From Thamnaconus septentrionalis (taxonomy: Eukaryota; Chordata; Actinopteri; Tetraodontiformes; Monacanthidae), in assembly GCA_009823395.1 (NCBI GenBank), contig CM020508.1, positions 4,144,515 to 4,208,514 of the forward strand: 64,000 nucleotides of DNA, in the 5' to 3' direction. A program made the position numbers and the translations under genes. The notes beneath the pieces are model-generated. The model had not been told where the DNA came from and did not search any database. It saw nothing but the letters and a program-made list of their open reading frames with translations. Positions 38,945-50,521 of this stretch are shown in pieces (the stretch's first letter is position 1; each line of letters begins with the position of its first letter).

Positions 38945-39092
38945 CTCTCTACACATATATAGTCTTGGAATTTAAATTATTTTTTTGTTTGTTTGTTACC
39001 ATTATTGTGTGTGTGTGTGACAGGGTTCTATGTGAGCAGCTGGCCAAACTTGAATTTCCCTCGGGATAATAAAAGTATATCTATCTATCTAA
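36340..39092 (+). mobile_element. Degenerate non-LTR retrotransposon, CR1/L2-like LINE
   Basis: The order of remnants is as follows. A basic N-terminal stretch (YRGSRAGVKCSAK) lies near 36,520-36,605. The end of an APE-type endonuclease (DFNHVNLDS; then GKSDHNLVYL with the catalytic SDH) spans 36,640-36,850. Next come reverse transcriptase blocks at 37,028-37,798 (NDFRPIALTS, LQFAYREKRG) and 37,832-38,611 (FDYSIAFNTI, STGAPQGIVLSP, FSDDTAVV as the catalytic box). A C-terminal block runs to about 38,790. The 3' end carries ATAATAAAAGTATAT and ATCT repeats at 39,066-39,092, as in fish L2 elements. Most of the endonuclease is deleted near 36,605. Frames shift near 37,020 and 38,580, and an in-frame TGA sits at 37,796-37,798. 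The copy is inactive. Confidence 0.88.
38880..38945. repeat. (CT)n microsatellite in the LINE 3' region
   Basis: A CT array of about 30 units inside the 3' untranslated region of the LINE copy. Confidence 0.95.
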
Positions 39093-40715
39093 GTGAAGGC
39101 TCTAACAGTCCTAATAGACTGAGCACTCTTTAGGAAACAAGACGCTCTCAGGAACCACTTAACTCACACACAGTATTTCTAAAATAATAATTAAAAAAAA
39201 AGACATTACACATTACATTACAGAGTCAGTATACAGTTAATATCCCTTCAAGGTTATCAAAAGATTCTTTTAATGAATATGCAACTCTATCTGCAACCAC
39301 TATCTGATAACTAAAACCTGATGATAAACTGATGCATATTGAATAAAACAATAAAAGTTTCTCCCTTTGATCTCTGTTTTGTCTTTGCAGCATAAAAAAG
39401 CCTGTTTTTTTTTTTTTGGGCCAAGCTTGGAGGAACTCCTTGAAGCTAAAATAATGGATCTGCGCGGAGGGAAAACGAGGCTGCAATTTGTCCCTATCCA
39501 TAATTGTCGCTCACGTTCTCCCCCTTATCAGACTGTGCACACATGTCATTATTGCATATCAGCGACAGATCCTCTGATCCAGTCAAGTGTCATATTAACG
39601 ACCCTGCTTACATAACACGCTGGGGATTGGCATGTCCAAATGTAACAAAATAATTACTAATTCAACCTTTGCTTTGAGGGCAATGACGTGTCGAAATGTG
39701 TGTCATGGAGGAAAAAAAGAAAAGAAAAGAAAACACTCAGCACAGCTGCAGTCAGCCGTGTTCTTTTTTTGGGGGGAACTAAGGTTGTGGAAACTTTTCG
39801 ATAATAGCTGCTTCTTTTTTTCCTGCTGGAAGACAAATGTGTTTTGAAAATGGGAAAAGCTTTTTTTTCTTTAAAAAAAAAAGAAGAAGAAAACTTTGTT
39901 TTTTGGAAACTCTAAACTCTAAATTCTGAGCTGAGTTGCCAGAAAGCTGAAGATGATGAGCTGCTTGCTGCTCACATGTCAGTAGCCAGCGTGAACCTTT
40001 GCCCAGTGTTTATATCAGCCCGGCCGCTGCTGTAAAACCATTAATCAGATGATAAAAGACGACAATAATCAGAACAACTGTACACAGTTGATCTGAGCAG
40101 TTCCTCAGAAGTACAGAAGATGTGGCCACTATCTGCAATACTCTGAGCTGCTGCTGCTGCTAAGTCAATTCTTCAAGTTCATAAAACAAACCTAGAGCTT
40201 CATAGCATGAGCAGCACTGGAGGATTTAATTCCTATTCTTTCAGTTCATCAAAAACTATTCCTAATTGGTTTGATTTGTGATTTTTGCATCCTAATGTTC
40301 CTCTATTCTTTCTATTAGTGACTGATATCCCACATTAATTCCACTATTCAATGTTCAGAAATATGCTCCATCAAGGTAAATTCACATTATTTATCGTTGC
40401 AACAATTTAAAATCAAAGATACAGGCAAAAGCTCGCCAGTATCAATGTAAACATCAAACACCGCACGTCCTTTTACTGAAAGTGCTGTGTGAACTAATCA
40501 AAGAGCAGGAACGCTCTTGTATCTCTTGGAACCAATATTACTGTTGATACTTTCACTCTGTAATATTTTATATTTGTCATTTGGTTGGCAGTTTGAGTCA
40601 TTGTGTCTTTGGGCAAGACACTTTACCCACATCGCCTCATGTTAATGTGACTGAATGTACGGTGGTGATCTGAGGGGCCGGTATGGTTTCAATGTGAGTG
40701 AGCAAAAATCTAAGC

Positions 40716-40794
<79 letters not shown>

Positions 40795-42420
40795 TTTTTA
40801 TATTTGATATATTTATGTAACAGGGAGCCACATTCTAATCAGACATCAAGTGGAAAGTTTCTGCATAGGTATATGGGGCCTTTAATACATGGCAATGCAC
40901 TTGGTTTATGGTGTGTGTGTATACAGAGAGTATCGCTGTTAATTATTGGCAGTTATAAAACAGATGAACGTTGCAAGACATGGAGCGAGTGCAAAGGCTG
41001 CAGAAAGAAGGAAAGAAAAAAAACACAGCACAGCCACTGCAGTAGTAAAAGATAATGAAGGAGCAATAATAATAAATCAGGTGCAGCCCCTTCAGTAATT
41101 GTTCAATTACTGGACCATTTTCTGACTCTCTGTGCAATTGTGTGACGGTGTTCTTTGTTTACTGGCTTTATAAAGCTAATAACTTCTGCACTGACCAAAT
41201 TTAACGTTTTTCTAAAACATTTCAACATACATGTTTTATTTATATCTACTATTTTATATATTAATAGTACATTTTTATATTGAAAAAATCTATGTACACA
41301 TTAATTCCTTCCTTCATCTTTATGTGTTTTATTTACAAAAAAGTTCAAATTTGCTGTGTAGATCACTGAAAAACTTTGAGTCTCTGGTTAAGTTGGACCG
41401 AATATAAACTAAATTAGTTATAGAAAATGATAAAGTAGGAGGCAACTTTTATGCTTCAGCTGCTGTGTTCACCCAAAGGTTTGGTATCTGGACCGTTGAG
41501 TTACGTTTCGTAGCTGTATGACACTGGTATTTTTTTTTTTTATTTTACTACCAGAGTGTTTTACTCTCAGGCCTTATAAAATGATCATAAGCATTTTTAC
41601 ATGCTCAGCTTGGACTGTTTTGATGACTTGGAGCGTGTTTGGTCTCATGATGGGTGGGACAGAGCGAAGAACACAGGCCCAGAGCTCCAGAGAGGAATGA
41701 GTTCATATGGTTGGCATTAATATATTTTGCAAGATAAACTAAAGTTAATTTGTGCAGAAATTAATCTTTTTATTCATCTCATTTGTGCTGAGAGATCAGC
41801 CCAGGTGACGTGTTGCTCCTCGTTTGTTTAAAGTGTGAATACAAATGTTGGTGTGCAACGACAAACAGTGATCAGCGGCTCCAGGGATCAAGTGGGTTGA
41901 CTTGACGCCATGGCAACCCCGAGCAGGTTGGATTTTGTTATCTCATCTCAGCTGCAACATTTTTAGATTACACAATGAGTTGGAGGTTTAGCTGATCTGC
42001 AGCTTTATTATGCCATAAACACGCACGCATGCACGCACGCACACACATACACACACGCACAATCGCATCACTTGATCCTTTGATTTGCCCAGAGGAGATT
42101 TAAACTTTCACTGTTTATTGCATTGAGGAATAGGTGGAGGCTGACTTAAATGGTGACGGGAAAAGACAACAAAACGACACAACGAAACAAAAATTGACTC
42201 GACTGAACTTCAGACCGGTTACGAAAACAATACGTAATAACATAGTTACTGTTCTCACTAATGTAATACAATGTAATTGTAAAACACAATTTTAATGTAA
42301 TGCAACATATTAGGCTACATCACTAGATATATTCACGCAATACTACGTGATGCAATACAATGCAGTATAATGTGTAAAATCGAATTTCCAAATGTGTCTA
42401 AATTTACATTTAATATTCAA
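39093..42420. other. Intergenic AT-rich region left of the slc34a2 array
   Basis: No gene found. A stretch at about 40,560-40,716 (TTTGGGCAAGACACTTTACC and following) resembles a common fish dispersed repeat and leads into a long ATT array. I searched by eye for slc34a2 exon motifs (QSSS, NIGT, FPFPFGW) on the minus strand and saw none. Confidence 0.6.
40717..40795. repeat. (ATT)n microsatellite
   Basis: An uninterrupted ATT/TTA array of about 26 units, probably the tail or a neighbour of a dispersed repeat. Confidence 0.97.
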
Positions 42421-44000
42421 TCTATTTTTTGGTTTCTTTTCTAAAAATGTGATTGTTTCTCCCTTTACAGGCATGGGTAAGTTAGATTATGTTAATTATT
42501 AATGTTGTTACTTATTTTATTATTGAAATCTCCCCAAATTCACAGACCTACAAAAACAACCTCAAATGTTGTAAATGAGCTGGCAAAAAAAAACCAAACA
42601 AAACAATCAAGTGTCAATTCCAGGACGACCAATTTGTTTTTACAACTTTAACAACTTTGACCAATGCTGGACTGTGTATCAGTGAAATAATTTCCTCCGG
42701 AGACAATTTAAAACCGGACGGAGCCTCGTCAGCGTCTCTGCTGATATCTCTGTGAACAATGCTGAGCCATTATATTGCAAAAGGCTGATAGCATTTTTTT
42801 TTTTTTTTTAGAGAGAAGATTTATGTATGAAGAAATTGAGGCAAATGTTGAAACCCAGGAAATGGTTTTGCTCCATACAAATAATGAAGAAGTCAAAATA
42901 AATAATCCTGGTCACCCTCTCTGTTTGCTCTCCTGCCAGGGTCAATATTACACTTGCTGTTTCAAACAGTACTGCATTTTATCAGCTCTTAAGTATCTGT
43001 CCATCACGTGTCCTGCAGCTTTCGCGTCTTTCGCAGTTGTGAAATTACTGGATGTGCGTTTGTGCTCGGGAGGTGGAAATATGACAAAATATTGGCGGAG
43101 TGGAGATAAAAATGACTTACACTTTGCCTGAACTCGGGCTCAGGTTTTTTGACAGCGCCGAAATGAAAGGAAATTTCAAAACAACGACGGCGCTGAGATC
43201 ATAGTACATTCTTGATCATTAGTCGGATATCTGTGGTGCATGTGCCCGATGATTAAAAGAGGTGGAAGTTTACTCTCTGCTTCTCCAGCAAGGGATTACA
43301 CCGCTGGATTTCTGTGTGACACACACAAGGCACAAAGCTCAATAACCACAACTACAACCAGACTAAAATGACCCTTTCTACCTCCAGTTGTTTGATTTCC
43401 TTAAGCTTAACCTGACTGATGGACAGGGAGGGGGAAAAAGAAAGGGAAGGAGAAATCAATGACAGAAGTGTGCAAGCTCTGATAAGCTGCGTCGACATCG
43501 AGTGAAGAGAAGCCGTTGATGAGGCTCCTTTGGATCTTGACTGTGCTGAACGTGGAGGTTACTGTTGTTCCCACGCGTTGTAAAGATGGGAAGGGCAACG
43601 GCAGGAGCAGCGTGGGCGGTGTGACAAGATTAGAGGACAACAAACAGTCTGACCCTCAGCTCTGACGGAATGCTCCTTAAAGCAACACAAAGTATTTTTC
43701 CCCTCCCTTCCTTTGAAATGATAGTCTCAAAATCCCTTTTTTCATGATTCATTGATTGACAGAGATGAACGACATCTCTGCCATTACTGACACAACGCCC
43801 CCATCAGGACTTTACAACTTTGGCAGAAGACAAAGAGGAGCTCGTGCAACTCTGTTGCAAGAATCCATTTACCTCAGAAGGTGGATATTGATTGATAAGT
43901 GATGACATTCCAGTGGCAAGTCGGCAAAAGCGTCTGTTGTTCCTGTTCTTAGCATAATTCGCACTGCTGGGAGGGTTTGCTGGCCTGCTGGCAGCTTTCA
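42420..44000. repeat. slc34a2 upstream segment, duplicate copy C1
   Basis: This stretch is nearly the same as 62,460-63,790 in the same orientation. It begins near TTTACAGGCATGGGTAA and ends near CTGTTCTTAGCATAATT. Compared with that copy it carries 169 extra bases (42,956-43,124) bounded by an 8-base direct repeat, TTACACTT. It lacks the GC-rich first-exon block that adjoins the 62.3 kb copy. No slc34a2 exon remains to its left, so it may be the last trace of a further tandem unit. Confidence 0.8.
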
Positions 44001-44309
44001 CTACACAGTAGCAGGAGTTGGTTGGGCTTGACATGCCAGGACAGCTTGTACACAACCCAAAGCCTGTCTGGTCTTAGCATGAGGCTGTAATCTATCACCC
44101 AGAAGAAAATAGGCAAGGGAAGGAGACTAACAAATCAACTCCAAAACATTACCCCTTAGATGGGGATTGGGCGTGGGACCAGCACTCCCACCCCGTAAAA
44201 AAACATAAATAGCTACTGAGACATCAACGAAACCCAAGAAATCCTTATGCCTTGGGAAAGAAGCCTCTATAGTGCCTCAAAGCTAAAGAGACCATGACAA
44301 CCTGCCTGG

Positions 44310-45180
44310 AAAACCGAAAGGAGACAGTACGTTCGAAACTGTTTCTGAACTCAAGGCGACCCACCCACATAGTGAAATGGAACGTGAGGACCATGTACGC
44401 TGGGGGAAAGGCAGCACTGATAGCGGAGTAGATGAGGAGATACAAAATATCTCTTCTTGGTTTGGGAGAAACCAGGTGGCTCCAGTCAGGGCAGGTCAAC
44501 TGGCGAGTGGGGAGACCATTCTATACTCCCAGACCCAGATGACTCTGCACCACACACTCAGGAAGTAGCATTTATGTTGTCCAAAGAAACACAGAAGGCC
44601 CTGATCAGTTGGGAACCCATCAATCAAGGATCATTACAGCCAAATTCCAAACCACACACAAGGGAATAAACCTCCAAGTGGTACAATGCCACGCCCCCAC
44701 CAACAACACTGATAATGAAACCAAGGACTAATTCTACAACCAACTATATCACATTCTCCAGGCAGGGAAAGAAAAGGACATCATGATCTTGATGGGAGAC
44801 ATGAACACAAAGATAGGCAGAAACAACAACTGATATGAGCAAAAAATGGGAAGAGAAGGACTAGGCACCGTAAATGAGAATGGAGAGAGACTTGTGCAGA
44901 CAGCAACTTGGTCATCGGTGGGACAGTGTTCCAACACAACATCCATAGAGCAACATGGGTGTCTGCTGAACACATCACAGCAAACCAAATTGACCACATC
45001 TGCATCGGCCGGAAGTTTAGGCACTCACTCCTGGATGTCAGAGTCAGAAGAGGCGCAGACGCAGGATCTGACCACCACCTCCTCACAGCAACGATGCAAG
45101 CTGAAATTAAAAGCCGTGATACACAGAGAAAGAAAGGTCAAATTCAACATACAGCAATTTCGAGATATACTGTAGGTACA
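44310..45180 (+). mobile_element. LINE endonuclease (APE-type) fragment
   Basis: Across shifted frames this encodes an exonuclease-endonuclease-phosphatase domain: WNVRTMYAGGKAALIAEEMR near 44,385, IMILMGDMNTKIGR near 44,785, LVIGGTVFQHNIHRATWVS near 44,905, NQIDHICIGRKFR near 44,985 and VRRGADAGSDHHLL near 45,045 with the catalytic SDH. The wording resembles craniofacial-development-protein-2-like (RTE-type) LINE endonucleases. No matching reverse transcriptase follows. Several stops and frameshifts make it inactive. Confidence 0.75.
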
Positions 45181-45189
45181 ACAGAACTC

Positions 45190-45375
45190 TACAAAGTGAC
45201 ACTGCACAACCAGGACCATGTGTGGCAATGCGCAGAGGGCACGGGCAGGCTTCAAACCCCAGACTCCCGGGTAATAGTCATGCGCACTAACCATTCAGCC
45301 AAAGGGATATCCCCTTGGCCCAGTAGCCAGGGCGCATGATCAATTGGAGGCATAGTGACAGGACCGTCAACTGTC
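45190..45375 (-). repeat. tRNA-derived dispersed repeat, minus orientation
   Basis: The reverse complement of this block matches 61,660-61,830. Read on the minus strand it has GTGACAG, GGTCCTGTCACTATGCCTCC, ATGCGCCCTGGC, a short palindrome (GGCCAAGGGGATATCCCTTT), then a tRNA-like part: TTGGCTGAATGGTTAGTGCG (A-box-like), CTATTACCCGGGAGTC and GGGTTTGAAGCC (degenerate B-box). It is a tRNA-derived repeat and not a functional tRNA gene. It directly abuts the Gypsy integrase fragment. Confidence 0.65.
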
Positions 45376-45394
45376 ACAGCTCTCCCCCTCTCTC

Positions 45395-46920
45395 CAGAGA
45401 CAGACGGCCTAGTGTAGAGGTTCAATCAGACCCTGAAGAGGATGCTGTGAAAGTTTGTGTCTGATACAGGCAAGGACTGGGACAAGTGGTTACCCTTTTT
45501 ACTCTTTGCCTACAAGGAAGTGCCTCAAGCGTCCAACGGGTTCTCCCCTTTCAAGCTGCTCTATGGTTGGCCTGTCCAGGGGCCTCTGGATCTGCTGAAA
45601 CAGAACTTGGAGGATATGGGGGCAGAGAAGGTGGCAGAAGGGCAAGGTGCCGTACACTATGTCCTCCAGATGAGGGAGCGGTTGGAGTGGTACCGGGAGG
45701 AAGCTCGACTCAACCTCCTGGAGGCCCAGAAAACCCAAAAGCGGTGGTACGACCAGAAGGCATGGCAACATGAGTTCGAACCAGGACAAAAAGCCTTGCT
45801 GCTGCTGCCCTCAGATGTGCGGCAGCATGTCATCTGACTCAAACCAGGTCAAGTTCCAGTACGACAGGCATGCTACAGAGTACCTGAACGGTTGGTAGAG
45901 GCGTTGAAGGAGGAGATCCGTTTGATGTTGGAGCTGGGGGTCATCAAACCATCTGTACCGAAGAAGGATGGGTCCCTTCTCGTCTGTATTGACTTCAGGA
46001 AACTGAACGCTATCTCATTTTTGGATGCCTACCCCATGCCCTGGATCGAGGACTTGCTGGAGAGGATTGAGCGGGCCAACTGCATAACCACTTTGGACCT
46101 CTACAAGGGGTATTGGCAGGTCCCCCTTGAGAGGCATTCCCAGCCCCTCACTGCATCCAGGACCCCTGTTGGTCTCTTCCAGTTTACGGTGATACCCTTT
46201 GACCTACATGGTGCCCCGGCACTGGGGACTGCCGTCAATGCAGCAGGCCTGACGCTCAACCTGCAGAAATTTGAGTGGGCCAAACAGGAAACCCGTTACC
46301 TGGGGTACCAGTTGGGAAGTGGCGAAGTCCGGCCGCAGGTGGACAAAGTTTTAGACCATTTTAATTAGCCCATTATCCCCTTATTTCCAGACACTAACAG
46401 CCCCACTAACCAATATAACCTGCAAGTCAGCCCGTAATCCTGTGGAGTGGGGTGGGGAGTGTGAAAGTGTGTTCCAGGGCCTGAAGGAGGGGTTATCCTC
46501 TTTCCCTGTGTTGCAGAGCCCTGACTTTGGAAGTCGCTTCCTGGTACAGGTGGATGCCTCTGGTGTGGGCATTGGAGTGGTACTGGCACAGAGAGAGCAA
46601 CAAAATGAACATCCAGTGCTCTAACTCAGCAGAAAACTTCTGCCTTGGGAAACCCGATACTCCATAATCGAGAAGGAGTGTCTAGCGATCAAGTGGGTGT
46701 TGGACAGCCTCAGATATTACCTCTTGGGAGGGAGTTGGACCTCCAAACTGACCATAGAGCTCTAACCTGGATCCAGTCAATGATGGACCGGAACGCCTGG
46801 GTGACCAAGTGGTACCTGGAGCTGCAACCCTTCAAGTTCTAAGTACAGCATAAAGCAGGCAAAGAGAATATAACAGCGGACTTCCTGTCAAGATTGCTAA
46901 ACATTGCCGCTGTAGGAGAG
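45395..46920 (+). mobile_element. Degenerate Ty3/Gypsy pol with integrase before reverse transcriptase
   Basis: In order: the C-terminal half of an integrase (TDGLV, RFNQTLKRML, WLPFLLFAYKEVPQ, FSPFKLLYG) at 45,398-45,830; a reverse transcriptase start (VPKKDGSLLVCIDFRKLN, TTLDLYKGYWQVPL) at 45,890-46,368; and RNase H (FLVQVDASGVGIGVVLAQRE, YSIIEKECLAIKW, LDLQTDHRALTW) at 46,442-46,850, followed by the AGKENITADFLSR tail. Standard Gypsy order is RT-RNaseH-integrase, so this copy is rearranged or belongs to a permuted lineage. The reverse transcriptase lacks the block that should carry the catalytic YxDD box: GAPA is joined almost directly to AAGLTLN. Stops interrupt it at several places. It is inactive. 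Confidence 0.85.
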
Positions 46921-47249
46921 GAGGCTGGCAATGTGACGAAGACCCGACACTGAGGACCGACAGCACATGTCACTCAGCACACTAACACTGGTACCACACA
47001 TTCACATTTCCCTCGGTCATTGTGGTGAGTGCACGCATCACAGTTAATCAAAATCTGAATATTTGCACCATCCCCCACAGTCATATCTTTCAAGAAAACG
47101 CAAAGTCTCTGTTTAAACAAGTTAGGTTATTTATTCACAAATACTCATCCTGTAATTGTTTGCTGAGGGGTGATGTTGACTGCTGTCTCTCTCCTCCACA
47201 GTCACTGAGTCTGAACAAGAGCTGCTCTGAAGTGGGGCTTGTTATAGCT

Positions 47250-47711
47250 AACAGGAAGTAGCCATCTGCATAGGTGTGCTGATGGTGGAGCATACCATGT
47301 GTGGTTCCGTAATCTTTTAATTAGTGGTGTTGTGGGATGATTCTGGGGTTCATTTGTCAGGGGGAAGTGGTCAAACTGTGTATGTTTTGTTTTGTTGTGA
47401 GAGTAATGGCAGCGAGCCTCTACTGTTACTTTAATACTCTTTATTGCGTATTTGTTTATTTTGTTATTTACCCATTCATTGTGGGTTGGCCCAGAAGGGA
47501 GGGGCTTGGCAGCTAAAAGCCTCTGGCCACCAAGGCCGAGTGGTTCAGTTTTGAGAGTGCTGCAGACCAGAGCAGGTGAACTTTTCCTCATTTTTTTTTT
47601 CCATTTTCTGGACGTGGAGTTTTTTTCGTTTTTCACATTTTTTTGTAAATAAAACACCTCAACCTGCTTCAGCGACTCCAGCCATTGTTTTTCCATAAAG
47701 TAACCCACAAC
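47250..47711 (+). mobile_element. Probable 3' LTR of the Gypsy-like element
   Basis: Downstream of the RNase H remnant lies a noncoding stretch ending CATAAAGTAACCCACAACC, with a polyadenylation signal AATAAA at 47,648-47,653. This layout is typical of fish Gypsy LTR ends. The left boundary is uncertain and I found no second LTR to align, so the call rests on position and the signal. It ends about 20 bases before the slc34a2 relic starts. Confidence 0.45.
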
Positions 47712-47729
47712 CTTTTGACAAAAACAAAG

Positions 47730-49549
47730 TGGGAGAAGCAGAATGAGATTGACCCAAAATGCATGTTTTCATTGTCCAAGCTAAAAGCCAACATATTTAT
47801 CAAAGGAGAAACTGAGGAGTCTAATCACAATATAGTTGAGCGTTGTCAGAATGTTAACAGAAGCAGTGTAATCTAGATAGAATAAGAATTTGGATACCTG
47901 GATGAACATCTTTTCGTGCCATGTCGTCTTACCTGCAAGGAGTTGGCCAGACAATCTCCCGTGCTGGCCATGGCTGCCAGGATACTGGTGGTTGTTGTCC
48001 CAATATTTGACCCCAGCGTCAGAGGGTAGGCTCTCTCCAGGCTAATGACTCCGATACCTGATGAAAGAAGGCAGAGGCGTTATAAATAAATCCTTGAGGG
48101 CAGGAAAAAAAGAAAAGAAAAGAAGAGAAAAAATCTGGAAACAGCCAGCTTACCGATGAGAGGCATTATAGCCGAGGTGAAGACGGAGCTGCTCTGGACG
48201 ATGAAGGTCATAACCGCTCCCACCATGATGGCAATGTAGCCCGTGACCCAGCCGAAGGGGAAGGGGAAGTCTGAGGTGGGACACAAGTGGGTGAGCAAAC
48301 GAAACCCTCATGTCTTGCTGACTTGGAACGCCATAGCATTTGTGCCTGAGCTTCCTCTCGCCCACACAACAGGACTGGCAGAACCTGGAGGCTGGTCGGT
48401 GAGCAGCAGGGTAGATTGACTGTGCCTGCTCTGCTCATCGTGCAACACCACCAGGCAGATGTGCCGACTATCAAACAGGCGAAGTACAGCAAACACACAG
48501 TTGTCTCCTTTTTGCTTTTTCTTCCCCACCCTCGTACCTGTGTTGAGCACCTTCTTGATGACCACGGCCACCTGGCCCTTCAGCATGGAGTTGAGCAGCT
48601 TGACAATTAAGATGAGGCAGGTGCAGAGGATGAGCAGCGAAGCAGCTAGTAGGATGAGCCAATCGCCACGTCCGGAAGGTCAACGTTGGCAAAGATGTGA
48701 TTGCCTGCAACGTGTAAAAGGCGTAATTGAGCGTCAGAGCCGCCGGCTTCCGTGTTTTAGGGCTAAAAATAGTCAGTTGTGCATGTATGAGTCACTTTAA
48801 AGCAAAAAAAAAAAAAATGCACGGTGTAGTCCTCTTTTCTTTTTTGTTGGTTTTCTCTCCTCAACACTTTCCCAGCAATTTGAAATAAAAAAAATCCAGA
48901 AGGTTGCATATTAATCAGAAGCTGCTTTAAACCCCTTGACCTCACTCAGACACAAAGCATTTCCCTAAAAAACGCAGTCGGGTTGAAGTGAAGAAGGGAC
49001 CTATTTTACAGTCTCGTTGTGCTCAGGGGCCTCTGCAGGAGCAGCGTGAATGGACCCCATTGATTTGGGAGAAAAATCCATGTTGACGCTGAAAGGTGGC
49101 CATTGTTTTCCAAGAGGAGCCGGCTGTTGCTGTTATCTAATGTTTCACTCACAGGGCCTTCAGAATTTGTCACTTACATTTTTCGATGTTATTCGTCAAC
49201 GTCTTGTTCACTTCCTGCAGGAACTGGCCGTCGACCACGTAGCACGGCGAGGTGGCGTTGGCGTAAAGCCTTGTTTAACTAAGTAAATGGAATCGAAGTA
49301 GAACAGAAATAAATGCGCAAGTTGGGTCAGTGTTGATGAAATAACATAACATGTCTTCTTGAGCAAAGTGATCTAACCCTGGAGGCAGCACCAGTCCCCG
49401 TTCGAAAACAATATCAGTAATTAAAGAGTTGACCCGGGCAGCACCGTCACGTGTTTTTAAGCACAGCCTGCTTACCGTGGTGTTGTTTGTGACACACCAT
49501 CTCTTGATCAGGCTCTTGTTTCTGGCTTTGGGGTCGCCAGTGGCGATGC
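47730..49549 (-). pseudogene. slc34a2: slc34a2 relic: exons 11, 10, 9 and parts of 8 and 7
   Basis: This is a direct duplicate of 58,107-59,903. Exon 11 (47,933-48,057) and exon 10 (48,154-48,270) are open and keep splice sites; exon 10 encodes [20 protein letters not shown] then [14 protein letters not shown]. Exon 9 (48,538-48,704) is one base short: GAGCC near 48,656 where the other copy has GAGGCC, which breaks the frame. Exon 8 (49,178 to about 49,265) has lost its 5' part and splice acceptor in a deletion of about 55 bases. Exon 7 (from 49,476) is cut off at 49,549. No exon 12 exists, because LTR sequence sits there. In exon 10 the conserved Gly before MTFIVQSSS is Val. It is a nonfunctional tandem copy. 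Confidence 0.9.
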
Positions 49550-50521
49550 AAAATGTGTGAAATAACCTCCATTTTCGGCCTGGTGATTATCAAACTCAGT
49601 TCGATTTCAGTAACTTCATGGTAGGTTAGCCGCAGCAGTTGAAGCTAACCTGAGAGGTGGGTGTGTCTGCAAAATCAAGGTGACAGCCTACTTTTAGACA
49701 CCAAAAGGCTTTTCATAAATAAGGGTAGTTTTTGGGCTTCTAAAAGATGGGCTTTGATTTGTCTCAAAGCTCCCTTCCCCCTCTCACATACCTATAACGT
49801 CAGCCTTGCTTTGACTCATCGCTGATAGTCAGCCATACGTCCAGCTTTTCCTCATTCATATGTTACTTGCAAGCGAAACACCAGCTCACATACATAGTGG
49901 GGGGTGATAACATTTGTTCTAATCCCCATGTGACTACAAGACATTGGACAAGATACTTAGTGTAGTGGTTACATAACTTTTATTTATATAACAATTTATT
50001 TTTGTTGTTTTGCCTGCTATAACATATGGCTAATACTCCCCTTTCTTTGCTCCCCTCTACTCTCTCGCAATTCTAATACTAAAGTATAATTAAAATTGTC
50101 AATAATATCTGTTACAGACATGTTCCCCCTGGCTCTACTCCCACCAGAAGCTGTCATCGTTGGCTCCTAGTTCACTTATTTTTTTATGTGTAGTTGTAAA
50201 TAGTTTTCTTGTATGTTGTTTCCTCAGTTGATGTGATGGTCTGAGGGTACTGTGTTGCAAGTATCACATTTATAACTTATCTGTAAATAATTCATTGGCA
50301 ATAAATGTTTGAGTGTGTATACTGAAATGACTCCTGTCAAATATTAGGTTACATACACATTGCTTGCTTATGAAAAAAACATAAAAATAGTTGATATAAC
50401 CGCACAGATATCCTGTTTGTCACATTTTATTACAGTTACATTTTATACCCACTGAAGCAAAGAAGTAATCCATAAAATCTTTGATTTTAATTTTAAATCA
50501 TAACATTTAGCAAAACATAAT
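49550..50521. other. Unassigned sequence inside the array
   Basis: At 49,549 the homology to slc34a2 stops abruptly. The following 970 bases are AT-rich with an AATAAA near 50,300, and they encode nothing recognisable. This is where exons 1-6 of the relic would have been expected to begin. Confidence 0.6.

Noticed and set aside
42775..43131. A 118-codon frame starting near a MYEEIEANVETQ segment, repeated at 62,853-63,065
   Set aside because: The frame recurs only because the upstream segment is duplicated; the two copies diverge after an indel and there is no domain or splice support.
47202..47708. A 168-codon minus-strand frame
   Set aside because: It runs across the presumed LTR and contains the polyadenylation region in antisense; there is no domain.
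47730..49549. A second working slc34a2 gene
   Set aside because: It lacks exons 1-6 and 12, the exon 8 acceptor and the exon 7 start; only exons 10 and 11 are undamaged.
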